A DNA stretch of 9,747 bases from Deltaproteobacteria bacterium (GTDB lineage: Bacteria; UBA10199; DSSB01). Shown here piece by piece: positions 1-7,840 of the stretch. Below the pieces are notes generated by a model. It did not search any database. It was not told the DNA's origin and saw only the letters and a list, made by a program, of their open reading frames with translations. Each line of letters begins with the position of its first letter. Position 1 is the stretch's first letter. The stretch is taken from NCBI GenBank assembly GCA_021414045.1, contig JAIOPF010000324.1, positions 1 through 9,747 on the forward strand, read 5' to 3'. The position numbers and the translations under genes were made by a program.

Positions 1-1
1 G

Positions 2-3000
2 GCGACGGGCTCTTCGCTCGCGGCCTCGATACTCGACCAACTCGCCTTCGCCTCGGAATCCTCCGCTCCTGGTCCGATTCACGCGGCCCTGCAAAGCGGA
101 GATGCCTCCGATCTCTCGCGCGCGGTGGGGCGCTTGAGCGCTTCGCAACGCCGTCGCCTGGAATCCGCGATTCCCGCGGCCTCGCTCGAGGAGTTCTTGG
201 AGATTTCCCGGGAAAGCGATCCTCAACTTTTCGCCGAATCCCTCTATCAATGGGCGCAGCGCGAGGAGTCCGCCAACCGCCTGGCTTCCGCGGGACTCAT
301 TTACCAAGTTTTGTCCCAGAATCATTCCTCGGGCGCCCCGATTTTTCCCGGGTTGGACACGGCGCTGCGGCAACGCGCCGGGGCCCGTCTCGACGCCATT
401 CAGGGACGCGGCGCTTTGGGTGCTCGCGTCGAATTCTTAGGGCGACGATTGGCGCAAGAGGCCTCCGATCCGGTGATGCTCGCAGGGATGGCGGCGGGTA
501 GCTTCGTCTTCTCGACCGCGCGAACGGCTTTCCTTTCCCGTATGCTCGCGTCGCCGACTCGCAGCGTGATCGGCGCCCGCGCCTTGGCTTCCACCGGCGC
601 CTTTCTTCTGGAGGTGCCCGCTTTTTGGGGTACGACCAAGGGTTTGCACGAAGCCATCCATCCAGGTCAGCAGGCCTGGGATATGCGCACGAATCTGCGA
701 GAGTTGGCGGGACTAGGCTTGACCTTGGGAGCGATGAAACTGACGGGCGCCTTGAGCTCGGGCCTTTCCCGACGCTTGGCGCCCGTGAATCCCGCCGAAT
801 GGAGTTCGGGACAGCGTTTCGTTCAGGGCTTGATGCATCAAGGTGGAACTTTGGGCGGGATTCTTTTCGGCCATCGCCTCGAGGAGGCGGCGGGACTTCG
901 CGCCCATGTCGACGGTGGAACCACCCTCGTCGATTCCGTCGCGATGCTCTTGCAATTCCACGTCGGCGGCAGGCTTTCCCAGCAGGTGATGGGAAGTCGC
1001 TTTCAGGCCTACACCCAGGATTTGGAACTGCGCGGACGGTTTTTGGAGCAACAGGCCCTGTCGGAACAAAACGGCCGCTTGCGGGACGGCTTGAACGGGA
1101 TTTTCGGAAACGGTGGCACGGGCGGAGGACTCGTTCCAGCCTTGGCCACGGCGGGTGACGCGAGAAGTCGGCCTAATGGCGATGGGTTAGCGGAGGCTCG
1201 GGCTCAAATCCTGATGATGGCGATGGATCCTGAAGGCCCGAATCGTGGGGAGGGCGCATCTTCCGCTTTGGTTTCTCCTATTTCCACCGGAACGCGCCGC
1301 GCCGTCCAAGAGCCGGAGTCGCGGTTGCCCGAACGCCAGGGTGCCAGCCTCGATTCCTTGGGCCAAGTCGTCGATCGCTTCGAACCCGAGATTCCGCCGC
1401 AGCGTCTCTTGCGGCTCGTTCCCGAGACGGTCCTCGACCAGATTCTCGAACAAGTGAGATTTAACCGCGCCGACCTCGGCAAGATCAACGACCAACATTT
1501 CGGCCGCGGTCTGGGGCTCGCGCTTCAAGCCCGCATGCGGGAAGTCGAGGAGGGGCTATCCGCCTTGCCGCTTCAGGAACGCTTCGAAAATATGCCGGAA
1601 CCCCTGCGGCAAGCCATCCGGTCCGCGGATGAGATGGTCGGGATGGTCGAATACCTGCAGCGTTCCAATCAGCGCAGAATCCTCAATACGCTTTGGGAAT
1701 CGGTGGACCCGGAAATTTTCGACTCTTACGACGCCTTCAAGCGCGTTTTGGTCGACGCCTTGGGACCGCATTTTTCCGCACCCGCGGGAGCGATCGCCAG
1801 AGGTTCCGAGGTCATTCAGCCCAATGAGGCCGTCTTGTCCATCGGTTCGGGCGACATGATGGGGCTGTTGGCGCTCTATCGCCACAATATTCGTCCCGGA
1901 GGCCACTCCTGGAGGACTCGACTCTTCGTCAACGCCCGGCAGGCCCAAGTCGCCGACGAGATCAACGGGAAAGGTACTTACGAGGGGAATACCAATCTAC
2001 GCGGGATACGACTGAATTACGCCCATGATCCGCGAATTCTCGCCGTTGGACCCCAGGGTTATCAGGGCATGACGCGCGAGTTGCTGCAGCGAACCGTGCG
2101 TCTGCAATTACTCAACGTTCCCAGCGACAAACTACATGAGGTCTTGACCGCCGATTACATTCGGAGCCTGCCCGAGAACGCGATCCTGCTCGAGGTGATC
2201 GGCGGATTCATTGGTCCGGAGAAGCGGGGACCTTACCAAGCGGCGCGCGGTGAGCGTAGCACCATCCTGCCTTACCAGTTCATCAACCAAGCCTTGCAAA
2301 CGCATGGTCGTGGGGATGTGCGGGTCGTCAGCGGCGGAGGTTATATCCCTGGAAAATTTCTCTGGCGCGGAGAACCGGTCGAGATGGTCTTCGCGGGTCC
2401 GGAAGAGGACATGCATTCGGCGCCCGAGGCCGAGTTGGTCACCCATGCCTTCGCTGGGCGTTCCCGCGACACCGGTTTTTTGCGCGCGGATTTCACGCAT
2501 TACCAGCATTCCACCGAATTGGGGAAGGCGATCAAGAACGTCACGACGCTCATCGCGGGTGACATGGCGGTGGGGATGGCTTTGCGCATGCAGGACGGCG
2601 CCATCGACGCGGGGACGGCCCGCGGGCGTTTCGAGGCGGAGATCCGCGAGCCCTTGTTCGCCCTGATGCAGGGGGTCCTCGTGCACAACGAGGTCGGTAT
2701 CAATCCCATTCGAGCCCAGTATCGCCAGGAGGTCCGTAACGATTTTTGGCGCTGCTCCGAAATCAGTATGGAAGAGGTATTTAATGTGGTGCAGCTGGCT
2801 CGCGGCGTCGATATCAACAATCCCGAAGTCATGCGGCGTTTTCTGTCGGATCATGTCGTCAACAATGCTCGCATCGCCACGACGCGCAATCCGAAGCGCG
2901 GAATAGCCCAGGGCATCGTCGAATTGTGGCGAGGCATGGGATCTCCGTACCGCACCGACGAGTTGCTTCCACGAAAACCGGACGGATCGCCGGCGATGAC

Positions 3001-4543
3001 CCAGGAAGGGGTCAATAGCCTGCCGCCCTTGATGGAGTATTATAATTTCGAGAATCATCCCATCGAGAACCGCCGCCTGCCACAGATGCTCTACGACGCC
3101 TTCACCCGGTTCAATCCCAATACACCGCTGAGGATGCCTCCCGAGGTCCCGGAGTATATCCTGCGAGGTTTGCGGAGCCAATACCCCCAGATTCGGGAAG
3201 TCTACTTGCGGCGCGCCTTGGAAGGGAAGAGCGGCCACAACTTCACCTTGTTGAACAACGAATTGCGACGCCTGGACCGATACCAATCCTTGAACCCGGA
3301 GGACCACGCCGACTTGATCACGAGACAAGTGGAAGTCGTCCAAGGGCTGAAGTCGGCGATGTTGGCCGGATCTCCGGGGGTGCTGCGACGAAGCCCGATT
3401 ATCCGACCTCCTTACGGCAACATGTTCATTATCGAGATGCAGGAGCCGGACGGACGCTCGGAGAGCTACCGGGCCTATATCCGGGTCGACGGCCAAGGAG
3501 TCATGAATCGCCTGACCCAGATGGGGATGTTCTTGCGTAGTTTTCGCGAGGGGTCTCGCGTGAACATCGACGTCGTCACCACGGGCCTCGATCCGCGTAA
3601 GAATGCCGGCGAACGCGGCGAAATCGAATATACGATCCAAAGAATTCTCACGGCTTTTCGCCAGACACGACCCGCCGACGAGATTGAATTGACGGTTAAC
3701 CAAAGGAGGATGTCCCCCGATCCGTATTTGCGAGATCCCGTGAGTGCCTCCTACTTCAAGTCCTTGGCTCCGCTCGTGGAACGCCTGCGGGGGAATTCGG
3801 GAACTGGGCCCGTCAGCGCGAATAAGGTGCGCAACCTGGGCGCCGATCATGCGCAGGTCTTGGACGAATTCCTGCAAAAATCCCCGGGCTGGCCGATGAT
3901 TTTGGGATATTTCGGCGGACCGCTGAATAGCGCCATCAAATCGGCGCTGACCAGGCCCGAGCGGGGCACTTTCGTCGGGGTCTATGACAACGGCCGCATG
4001 GTGGATGCCTTCAGCGTGTTTCGCGCCTACGATAATACTCCCAGGGTACTCAGCCATCATCTGTTGAGCCGTCTCGTTTCCGAATTTAAGGACAAGCCTG
4101 ACTACCAGGATTTGGCGAGTCCGGATTACTTCGACGGATTGCCCTTGGATCATTTTTTTGAGGATTTCGAGAGTTACTCCAACCGCATCGGACGAGGCCC
4201 GCTGGAATATCGACTCATTCCGCTGCGATCCCTGCCCATTGAGGAGGCCTTGGCGGGGCAGGTAGATGGCATCAATCCGGCCCTCTTGAGGCTGTTCCTG
4301 GAGCAGGTGGAAAGCAATCCAGAGCGACAGCAAATGATCCGGGAGCTGGAGCCATTCTACGAACGTCCCATGGCCGAAGTACGAGAAAGGGTTCGCGAGG
4401 TGATTGCTCGTTACCTCGATCCTTTTTATCAGGAACATCGCGACGGACTTGGCGCCGTTCCGATTTTCAAGTTCTTCGAGACCCACGGTCCCGACGCGAT
4501 TTCCCACCTGACCACCAACGGCGAAGAGCCGCATATCCCTTGA
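2..4543 (+). CDS. Giant multidomain protein with an embedded GpsA-like Rossmann domain (5' partial)
   Basis: The frame is open from base 2 to the TGA at 4541-4543 (1513 codons), so the true start lies outside the window; the GTG at 125 is only an internal candidate. Residues below are numbered from base 2. About 1-155 is helical and charged. About 159-341 has several glycine/alanine-rich hydrophobic helices that could insert in or lie on a membrane. A Gly-rich linker follows at 367-375, then a helical region to about 600. Residues ~605-970 resemble NAD-dependent glycerol-3-phosphate dehydrogenase: GSGDMMG (615-621) as the dinucleotide loop, LFVNAR then VADEIN (641-655) as the second strand and following helix, VPS (706-708), and AIKNV with Lys845-Asn846 as in the catalytic Lys-Asn of the family. 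A possible Asp950...Thr961-Arg962-Asn963 set follows. The conserved KG of the central strand reads GG (734-735) and the SGP motif reads SGGG (777-780), so activity is doubtful. The C-terminal ~540 residues are unassigned. The whole-protein function is unknown. Confidence 0.9.
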   Translation, partial: ATGSSLAASILDQLAFASESSAPGPIHAALQSGDASDLSRAVGRLSASQRRRLESAIPAASLEEFLEISRESDPQLFAESLYQWAQREESANRLASAGLIYQVLSQNHSSGAPIFPGLDTALRQRAGARLDAIQGRGALGARVEFLGRRLAQEASDPVMLAGMAAGSFVFSTARTAFLSRMLASPTRSVIGARALASTGAFLLEVPAFWGTTKGLHEAIHPGQQAWDMRTNLRELAGLGLTLGAMKLTGALSSGLSRRLAPVNPAEWSSGQRFVQGLMHQGGTLGGILFGHRLEEAAGLRAHVDGGTTLVDSVAMLLQFHVGGRLSQQVMGSRFQAYTQDLELRGRFLEQQALSEQNGRLRDGLNGIFGNGGTGGGLVPALATAGDARSRPNGDGLAEARAQILMMAMDPEGPNRGEGASSALVSPISTGTRRAVQEPESRLPERQGASLDSLGQVVDRFEPEIPPQRLLRLVPETVLDQILEQVRFNRADLGKINDQHFGRGLGLALQARMREVEEGLSALPLQERFENMPEPLRQAIRSADEMVGMVEYLQRSNQRRILNTLWESVDPEIFDSYDAFKRVLVDALGPHFSAPAGAIARGSEVIQPNEAVLSIGSGDMMGLLALYRHNIRPGGHSWRTRLFVNARQAQVADEINGKGTYEGNTNLRGIRLNYAHDPRILAVGPQGYQGMTRELLQRTVRLQLLNVPSDKLHEVLTADYIRSLPENAILLEVIGGFIGPEKRGPYQAARGERSTILPYQFINQALQTHGRGDVRVVSGGGYIPGKFLWRGEPVEMVFAGPEEDMHSAPEAELVTHAFAGRSRDTGFLRADFTHYQHSTELGKAIKNVTTLIAGDMAVGMALRMQDGAIDAGTARGRFEAEIREPLFALMQGVLVHNEVGINPIRAQYRQEVRNDFWRCSEISMEEVFNVVQLARGVDINNPEVMRRFLSDHVVNNARIATTRNPKRGIAQGIVELWRGMGSPYRTDELLPRKPDGSPAMTQEGVNSLPPLMEYYNFENHPIENRRLPQMLYDAFTRFNPNTPLRMPPEVPEYILRGLRSQYPQIREVYLRRALEGKSGHNFTLLNNELRRLDRYQSLNPEDHADLITRQVEVVQGLKSAMLAGSPGVLRRSPIIRPPYGNMFIIEMQEPDGRSESYRAYIRVDGQGVMNRLTQMGMFLRSFREGSRVNIDVVTTGLDPRKNAGERGEIEYTIQRILTAFRQTRPADEIELTVNQRRMSPDPYLRDPVSASYFKSLAPLVERLRGNSGTGPVSANKVRNLGADHAQVLDEFLQKSPGWPMILGYFGGPLNSAIKSALTRPERGTFVGVYDNGRMVDAFSVFRAYDNTPRVLSHHLLSRLVSEFKDKPDYQDLASPDYFDGLPLDHFFEDFESYSNRIGRGPLEYRLIPLRSLPIEEALAGQVDGINPALLRLFLEQVESNPERQQMIRELEPFYERPMAEVRERVREVIARYLDPFYQEHRDGLGAVPIFKFFETHGPDAISHLTTNGEEPHIP
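1814..2920 (+). other. Diverged glycerol-3-phosphate dehydrogenase (GpsA)-like domain inside the giant CDS
   Basis: This is a domain, not a separate gene. The motif order matches GpsA: a glycine-rich nucleotide loop; a strand ending in Arg followed by V-A-D-E-I-N and then R-G-I-R-L (family pattern: R..evaeeIn...LpgikL); VPS before a helix; a hydrophobic strand; SGGGY in place of SGP(S/N)F/Y; then ELGKAIKNV with the Lys-Asn pair of the substrate site; and a late T-T-R-N-P-K-R-G resembling the family's T-C-x-S-R-N-x-x-x-G. The span of about 365 residues is close to a normal GpsA (about 330-340). The replaced central Lys and Pro suggest altered or lost chemistry. The alignment was made by eye from family knowledge and has not been scored. 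Confidence 0.6.
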
Positions 4544-4555
4544 ATTAGCGGATGA

Positions 4556-5059
4556 TCACTGATGGTGGCGGATTTTCTCCGCGTGTTGGGTGCGGAAGAT
4601 TTCTTCCGCGCGGTGCCCGAGGTCTTTGTTCGGAGCATGGACGAGGACGAGCACGTCCCCGTGCCGTATGCCTTCATCGATGACCTTGGCTTCCTCCTCG
4701 GTGAAGCCCGCTCCCAATAGGCCTCCGATCATGCCTCCGGCGGCGGCGATGAGGGCGATGAGGGGCCCCGTTGCCAAGAGACTGGCGCCTCCTGATATCA
4801 TGGCCGCGATGGCCGTGAGGGCGCCGAGGACCGCACCGGCGAGTCCGCCCGATTTGCCGGCATGGACGGCTTCTTGGTGAAGGTAATCACCCAGCACCGT
4901 CTCGACCAAATCTTCCTTTTGATAGGCCTCCTCGCTGAGGATTAGGCTGATGTCGTCCTTTTCCAGGGACATGGGAGCTAACGCGTTGATGGCGGCTTGC
5001 GCGGCGGCGGGGGTCTTGAACAGTGCGCTGACCGTCGTTTCGTGGGGATGGTGTTTCAT
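4556..5059 (-). CDS. YflT/low-temperature-induced-type general stress protein with Gly-rich membrane insert
   Basis: The product is 167 residues. Residues 8-42 form a beta-alpha-beta half (TTVSALFKTPAAAQAAINAL... DDISLIL) typical of the general stress protein 17M/YflT family. Residues 70-118 form a long Gly/Ala-rich hydrophobic insert with repeated GG and GxxxG spacing, likely a pair of membrane-associated helices. Residues 119-159 (EEEAKVIDEGIRHGDVLVLV, then a helix) complete the fold with the E-A-x-x-x-x-E-G-I-x-x-G-D pattern seen in low-temperature-induced proteins. The His-rich ends (MKHHPHE, IRHHQ) are unusual. The ATG at 5057-5059 is chosen because GGGAGG precedes it at good spacing and the domain begins there. 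The biochemical role of the family is not established; induction by stress is known for some members. It converges on the giant gene (12 bases apart) and diverges from polA, with no shared function evident. Confidence 0.85.
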   Translation of the reverse strand: MKHHPHETTVSALFKTPAAAQAAINALAPMSLEKDDISLILSEEAYQKEDLVETVLGDYLHQEAVHAGKSGGLAGAVLGALTAIAAMISGGASLLATGPLIALIAAAGGMIGGLLGAGFTEEEAKVIDEGIRHGDVLVLVHAPNKDLGHRAEEIFRTQHAEKIRHHQ

Positions 5060-5064
5060 GAGAA

Positions 5065-5070
5065 CCTCCC
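5065..5070 (-). promoter_or_regulatory. Shine-Dalgarno of the stress-protein gene
   Basis: On the minus strand this reads GGGAGG, five bases before the ATG at 5059-5057. It is a strong match to the anti-16S sequence and fixes the start of the stress-protein gene. Confidence 0.8.
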
Positions 5071-5081
5071 TTTCTTAGGCA

Positions 5082-5111
5082 ATTTTAGCGCTGGCGGGGG
5101 AAAAAGGACAA
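5082..5111 (-). promoter_or_regulatory. Candidate sigma70 promoter of the stress-protein gene
   Basis: On the minus strand, TTGTCC (plus positions 5106-5111, 4 of 6 against TTGACA) is followed after 18 bases by TAAAAT (5082-5087, 5 of 6 against TATAAT). Transcription would start near 5075, giving a leader of about 16 bases that just contains the ribosome binding site. Position and spacing are good, but the match is by eye only. Confidence 0.5.
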
Positions 5112-5122
5112 GGTTATACCAA

Positions 5123-5149
5123 CGCAAAGACTGGCTTGGCCAGTTTGCG
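5123..5149. repeat. Bulged inverted repeat in the stress-gene/polA divergent spacer
   Basis: CGCAAA, then GA, then CTGGC (5123-5135), is followed by a TTG loop (5136-5138) and GCCAG TTTGCG (5139-5149). The arms pair over 11 bases with a two-base bulge on the left; the inner part can also be read as perfect ACTGGC/GCCAGT around the same loop. It lies 36 bases before the polA ATG and upstream of the stress-gene -35 box. It could be an RNA hairpin in the polA leader or a protein-binding operator for either gene. It is not a terminator: no T-run follows on either strand. Confidence 0.5.
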
Positions 5150-5170
5150 CAGAAAATTCGTGGAATTTGC

Positions 5171-5179
5171 GGAGTAAGG
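5171..5179 (+). promoter_or_regulatory. Ribosome binding site of polA
   Basis: GGAG (5171-5174) and AAGG (5176-5179) lie 11 and 6 bases before the ATG at 5186. Together with the start of PolA homology this supports 5186 over the longer upstream frame. Confidence 0.55.
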
Positions 5180-5185
5180 TTACCC

Positions 5186-7840
5186 ATGGCGACTAAGCCC
5201 ACTCTCTACATCGTCGACGGTTCTTCCTATATTTTCCGCGCCTATTACGCGATTCGCCAATTGAGCAATTCGAAGGGCCTACCGACCAACGCGGTCTATG
5301 GTTTCACCCAGATGCTGCTTCGCCTGCTCAAGGAAGAGAAGCCCGAGTATTTGGTCATGGTGTTCGATTCGAAGGAACCCAGCTTTCGCAAGAAAGAATA
5401 CGACGCCTACAAGGCCAACCGCGAGGTTCCGCCGGACGATTTGATCCCGCAATTCGACTACATCCGCAAGGTCGTCGATGCCCTGAACATCCCCCGGCTC
5501 GAGATGCCGGGCTTCGAGGCCGACGACATCATCGCGACTATTGCAAAGCGCCTGGTTCCCGAGGCTAGCCCAGTCGTCATCGTCACCGGAGACAAAGACC
5601 TCATGCAACTCGTCAACGATCACGTGCAGCTGCTCGACGAGATGAAGGGCAAGCGCATCGACATCGCGGGCGTGAAGGAAAAATTCGGCGTGGCTCCAGA
5701 GCAGGTCGTCGAAGTCTTGGGCCTGATGGGCGACAGCAGCGACAATATTCCCGGCGTTCCCGGAGTCGGCCCCAAGACGGCAAGCCAGTGGATCCAGGTT
5801 TACGGTTCCATCGAGGGTCTCTACGAAAATCTAAGCGAGGTGAAAGGAAAGAAGGCGGAGGATCTCAAAACCTACCGCGAGCAGGCCTTTCTCTCCAAGC
5901 GCCTGGCAACCTTGCACGAGAACGTTCCCATGAAGTTCGCCTACGAGGATTTCCTTCGCCAAGAGCCCAAGGCGGACCTTTGCCGCGAGTTGTTTTCGGA
6001 ACTCGAGTTTCACGCATTGCTCAAGGAGTTCGGTGGCGAGAGCAAGCGGCTTTCCTCCGAAGGATATCGACTGGTGCATACCGAAGGGGAATTTGGAGAT
6101 TTCCTGAAGCGACTCGCCTCCGCTTCGGGTTTCGCCTTTGATACGGAAACGACTTCCTTGGACGCCTTGAAGGCCAAACTGGTGGGTTTATCCTTCGGAT
6201 TGGGTGGAGGCGAGGCCTATTACCTCGCCGTCGGCCACGCGAACGCCGAAAGGCAGCTGGACCTAGAAAAGACCTTGTCCGCGTTGAAGCCTCTGCTCGA
6301 GGACGAGAAGATCGCCAAATACGCCCAGAATTTCAAGTACGACGCCCACGTCCTGCAAAACTATGGGATACGCGTCGCGGGCCTCGTTTGCGACACCATG
6401 TTGGCGTCTTACCTCCTGGATCCCGCAGCCAGCCACAAGCTCGACAACCTCGCGAGCCGGCACCTCGAGCATAAAATGATTTCTTTCGAGGAAGTCGCCG
6501 GCAAGAACGGGGATTTTGCTCAAGTGGCGCTGGAGACCGCTTCAGCCTACAGTTGCGAGGACGCGGACGTGACCTGGCAGTTGGCTGAATTATTCCAAGG
6601 AAAGCTGAGGGAAGAGGGCTTTTGGAAGCTTTTCCATGAAGTCGAGATCCCGCTGGCCATGGTGCTGGGCGCGATGGAGCGGCGCGGAATCAAGGTCGAC
6701 CGCCCCTTTTTGTTGGGCCTCCAGGAAGAGTTCGGGACGCGAATCCAGAGCCAAGAAGCCAAGATCCACGAGCTGGCCGGCGAGGCTTTCAATATCCAGT
6801 CGCCGAAACAGCTCGGGACCATTCTTTTCGAGAAGTTGAAGCTGCCGGTGCAACGCAAGACCAAGACCGGTTTTTCCACCGACGTCGACGTGCTGACCGA
6901 ACTGGCCAAGTTGCACGACTTACCGAGGGAGATTCTCGAATACCGCAGTCTAACCAAACTGAAGTCGACCTACGTCGACGCCTTGCTCGCCATTCTGGAT
7001 CCGGAGACTCACCGCGTGCACACGAGTTTCAACCAGACCATCGCCGAGACGGGAAGGCTCTCGAGCAGCGATCCCAATCTGCAGAATATTCCGATCCGTT
7101 CGGAAGACGGCGCCAAAATTCGCAAGGCCTTCATCGCCGATGCGGGGTTTGTCTTGATGAGCGCGGATTATTCGCAGATCGAGCTTCGCGTCCTCGCCGA
7201 ACTTTCCGGAGATTCGACCTTGCGTCGGGCTTTCGAGGAGGATTTGGACATCCACCGCATGACCGCGGCGAGCATCTTTCAGGTGCACGAAGGTTTGGTG
7301 ACGCCGCAGATGCGCGGCGCGGGCAAAACGGTCAATTTCGCCGTGGTCTATGGGCAGACGCCTTTCGGCCTTTCCGGACAACTGGGAGTGACGCAGGCCC
7401 AGGCGAAGAAATACATCGACCAATATTTCGAGAAATACGCAGGAGTGCGGGACTATCGGGAGAAAATTCTCGGCGAGGCCCGGGAAAAAAAGGAAGTGAG
7501 AACCCTTTTGGGGCGGCGTCGCTTCGTTCCGGACATCGATGGTAAGAACACCATGGCCCGACAACTAGCGGAGCGCATCGCCTTTAATACCGTGATCCAG
7601 GGGACGGCCGCCGACATCATCAAGAAAGCCATGGTCGAGATTCACCGCGAAATGTCCGAACGCCGCATGGCGTCGCATTTGTTGCTTCAGGTGCACGATG
7701 AGTTGGTTTTCGAGGTCGAGCTTTCCGAGCGGGAGGCGATGCAAGAACTCATCCGCCGGCGCATGGAGGGAGCGGTTCCTTTTCAGGTGGCCCTCAAGGT
7801 CGAGATCGGCACCGGCCACAGCTGGGGCGAGGCGCATTAG
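5186..7840 (+). CDS. polA: DNA polymerase I
   Basis: The product is 884 residues, the size of full three-domain PolA, which fills gaps and removes RNA primers during replication and excision repair in the cytoplasm. The 5' nuclease (about 1-290) starts YIVDGSSYIFRA with Asp11, and has FEADD, TGDKD and DSSDNIPG followed by the helix-hairpin-helix GVPGVGPKTA. The 3'-5' proofreading domain keeps all key residues: FDTET (Asp319, Glu321), NFKYD (Asp386), and YSCED (Tyr455, Asp459). The polymerase domain has motif A SADYSQIELR (Asp661), the O-helix RGAGKTVNFAVVYG (Lys714, Tyr722) and motif C QVHDELVF (His837, Asp838). The open frame extends back to 4997 but there overlaps the divergent stress gene. 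The ATG at 5186, preceded by GGAG/AAGG, is where homology starts. Its stop overlaps the convergent permease gene by four bases. All three activities are expected. Confidence 0.98.
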   Translation: MATKPTLYIVDGSSYIFRAYYAIRQLSNSKGLPTNAVYGFTQMLLRLLKEEKPEYLVMVFDSKEPSFRKKEYDAYKANREVPPDDLIPQFDYIRKVVDALNIPRLEMPGFEADDIIATIAKRLVPEASPVVIVTGDKDLMQLVNDHVQLLDEMKGKRIDIAGVKEKFGVAPEQVVEVLGLMGDSSDNIPGVPGVGPKTASQWIQVYGSIEGLYENLSEVKGKKAEDLKTYREQAFLSKRLATLHENVPMKFAYEDFLRQEPKADLCRELFSELEFHALLKEFGGESKRLSSEGYRLVHTEGEFGDFLKRLASASGFAFDTETTSLDALKAKLVGLSFGLGGGEAYYLAVGHANAERQLDLEKTLSALKPLLEDEKIAKYAQNFKYDAHVLQNYGIRVAGLVCDTMLASYLLDPAASHKLDNLASRHLEHKMISFEEVAGKNGDFAQVALETASAYSCEDADVTWQLAELFQGKLREEGFWKLFHEVEIPLAMVLGAMERRGIKVDRPFLLGLQEEFGTRIQSQEAKIHELAGEAFNIQSPKQLGTILFEKLKLPVQRKTKTGFSTDVDVLTELAKLHDLPREILEYRSLTKLKSTYVDALLAILDPETHRVHTSFNQTIAETGRLSSSDPNLQNIPIRSEDGAKIRKAFIADAGFVLMSADYSQIELRVLAELSGDSTLRRAFEEDLDIHRMTAASIFQVHEGLVTPQMRGAGKTVNFAVVYGQTPFGLSGQLGVTQAQAKKYIDQYFEKYAGVRDYREKILGEAREKKEVRTLLGRRRFVPDIDGKNTMARQLAERIAFNTVIQGTAADIIKKAMVEIHREMSERRMASHLLLQVHDELVFEVELSEREAMQELIRRRMEGAVPFQVALKVEIGTGHSWGEAH

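Noticed and set aside
2132..4534. An 800-codon open frame antisense to the giant gene
   Set aside because: Its codons are in exact register with the sense codons, so it stays open as long as the sense gene avoids TTA, CTA and TCA, which are rare in this GC-rich gene. The frame closes at the sense codon CTA at 2132. The translation resembles no protein, and the sense frame has recognisable domains.
4544..4560. A terminator between the giant gene and the convergent stress gene
   Set aside because: The gap is 12 bases and holds no stem followed by a T-run on either strand.
5092..5120. A polA promoter with TATACC as -10
   Set aside because: The -10 matches only 4 of 6 and the region at -35 (TGGCGG) matches only 2 of 6. 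TTGGCC at 5136 with TGGAAT at 5161 is no better. No polA promoter can be supported.
4997..5185. N-terminal extension of polA starting at 4997
   Set aside because: It overlaps the divergent stress gene and its promoter, has no PolA homology, and the ATG at 5186 has a ribosome binding site and begins the conserved 5' nuclease.
6950..7564. Minus-strand frame of 204 codons within polA, and similar shorter ones
   Set aside because: They are shadows of the polA coding frame with no recognisable motifs and no ribosome binding site.
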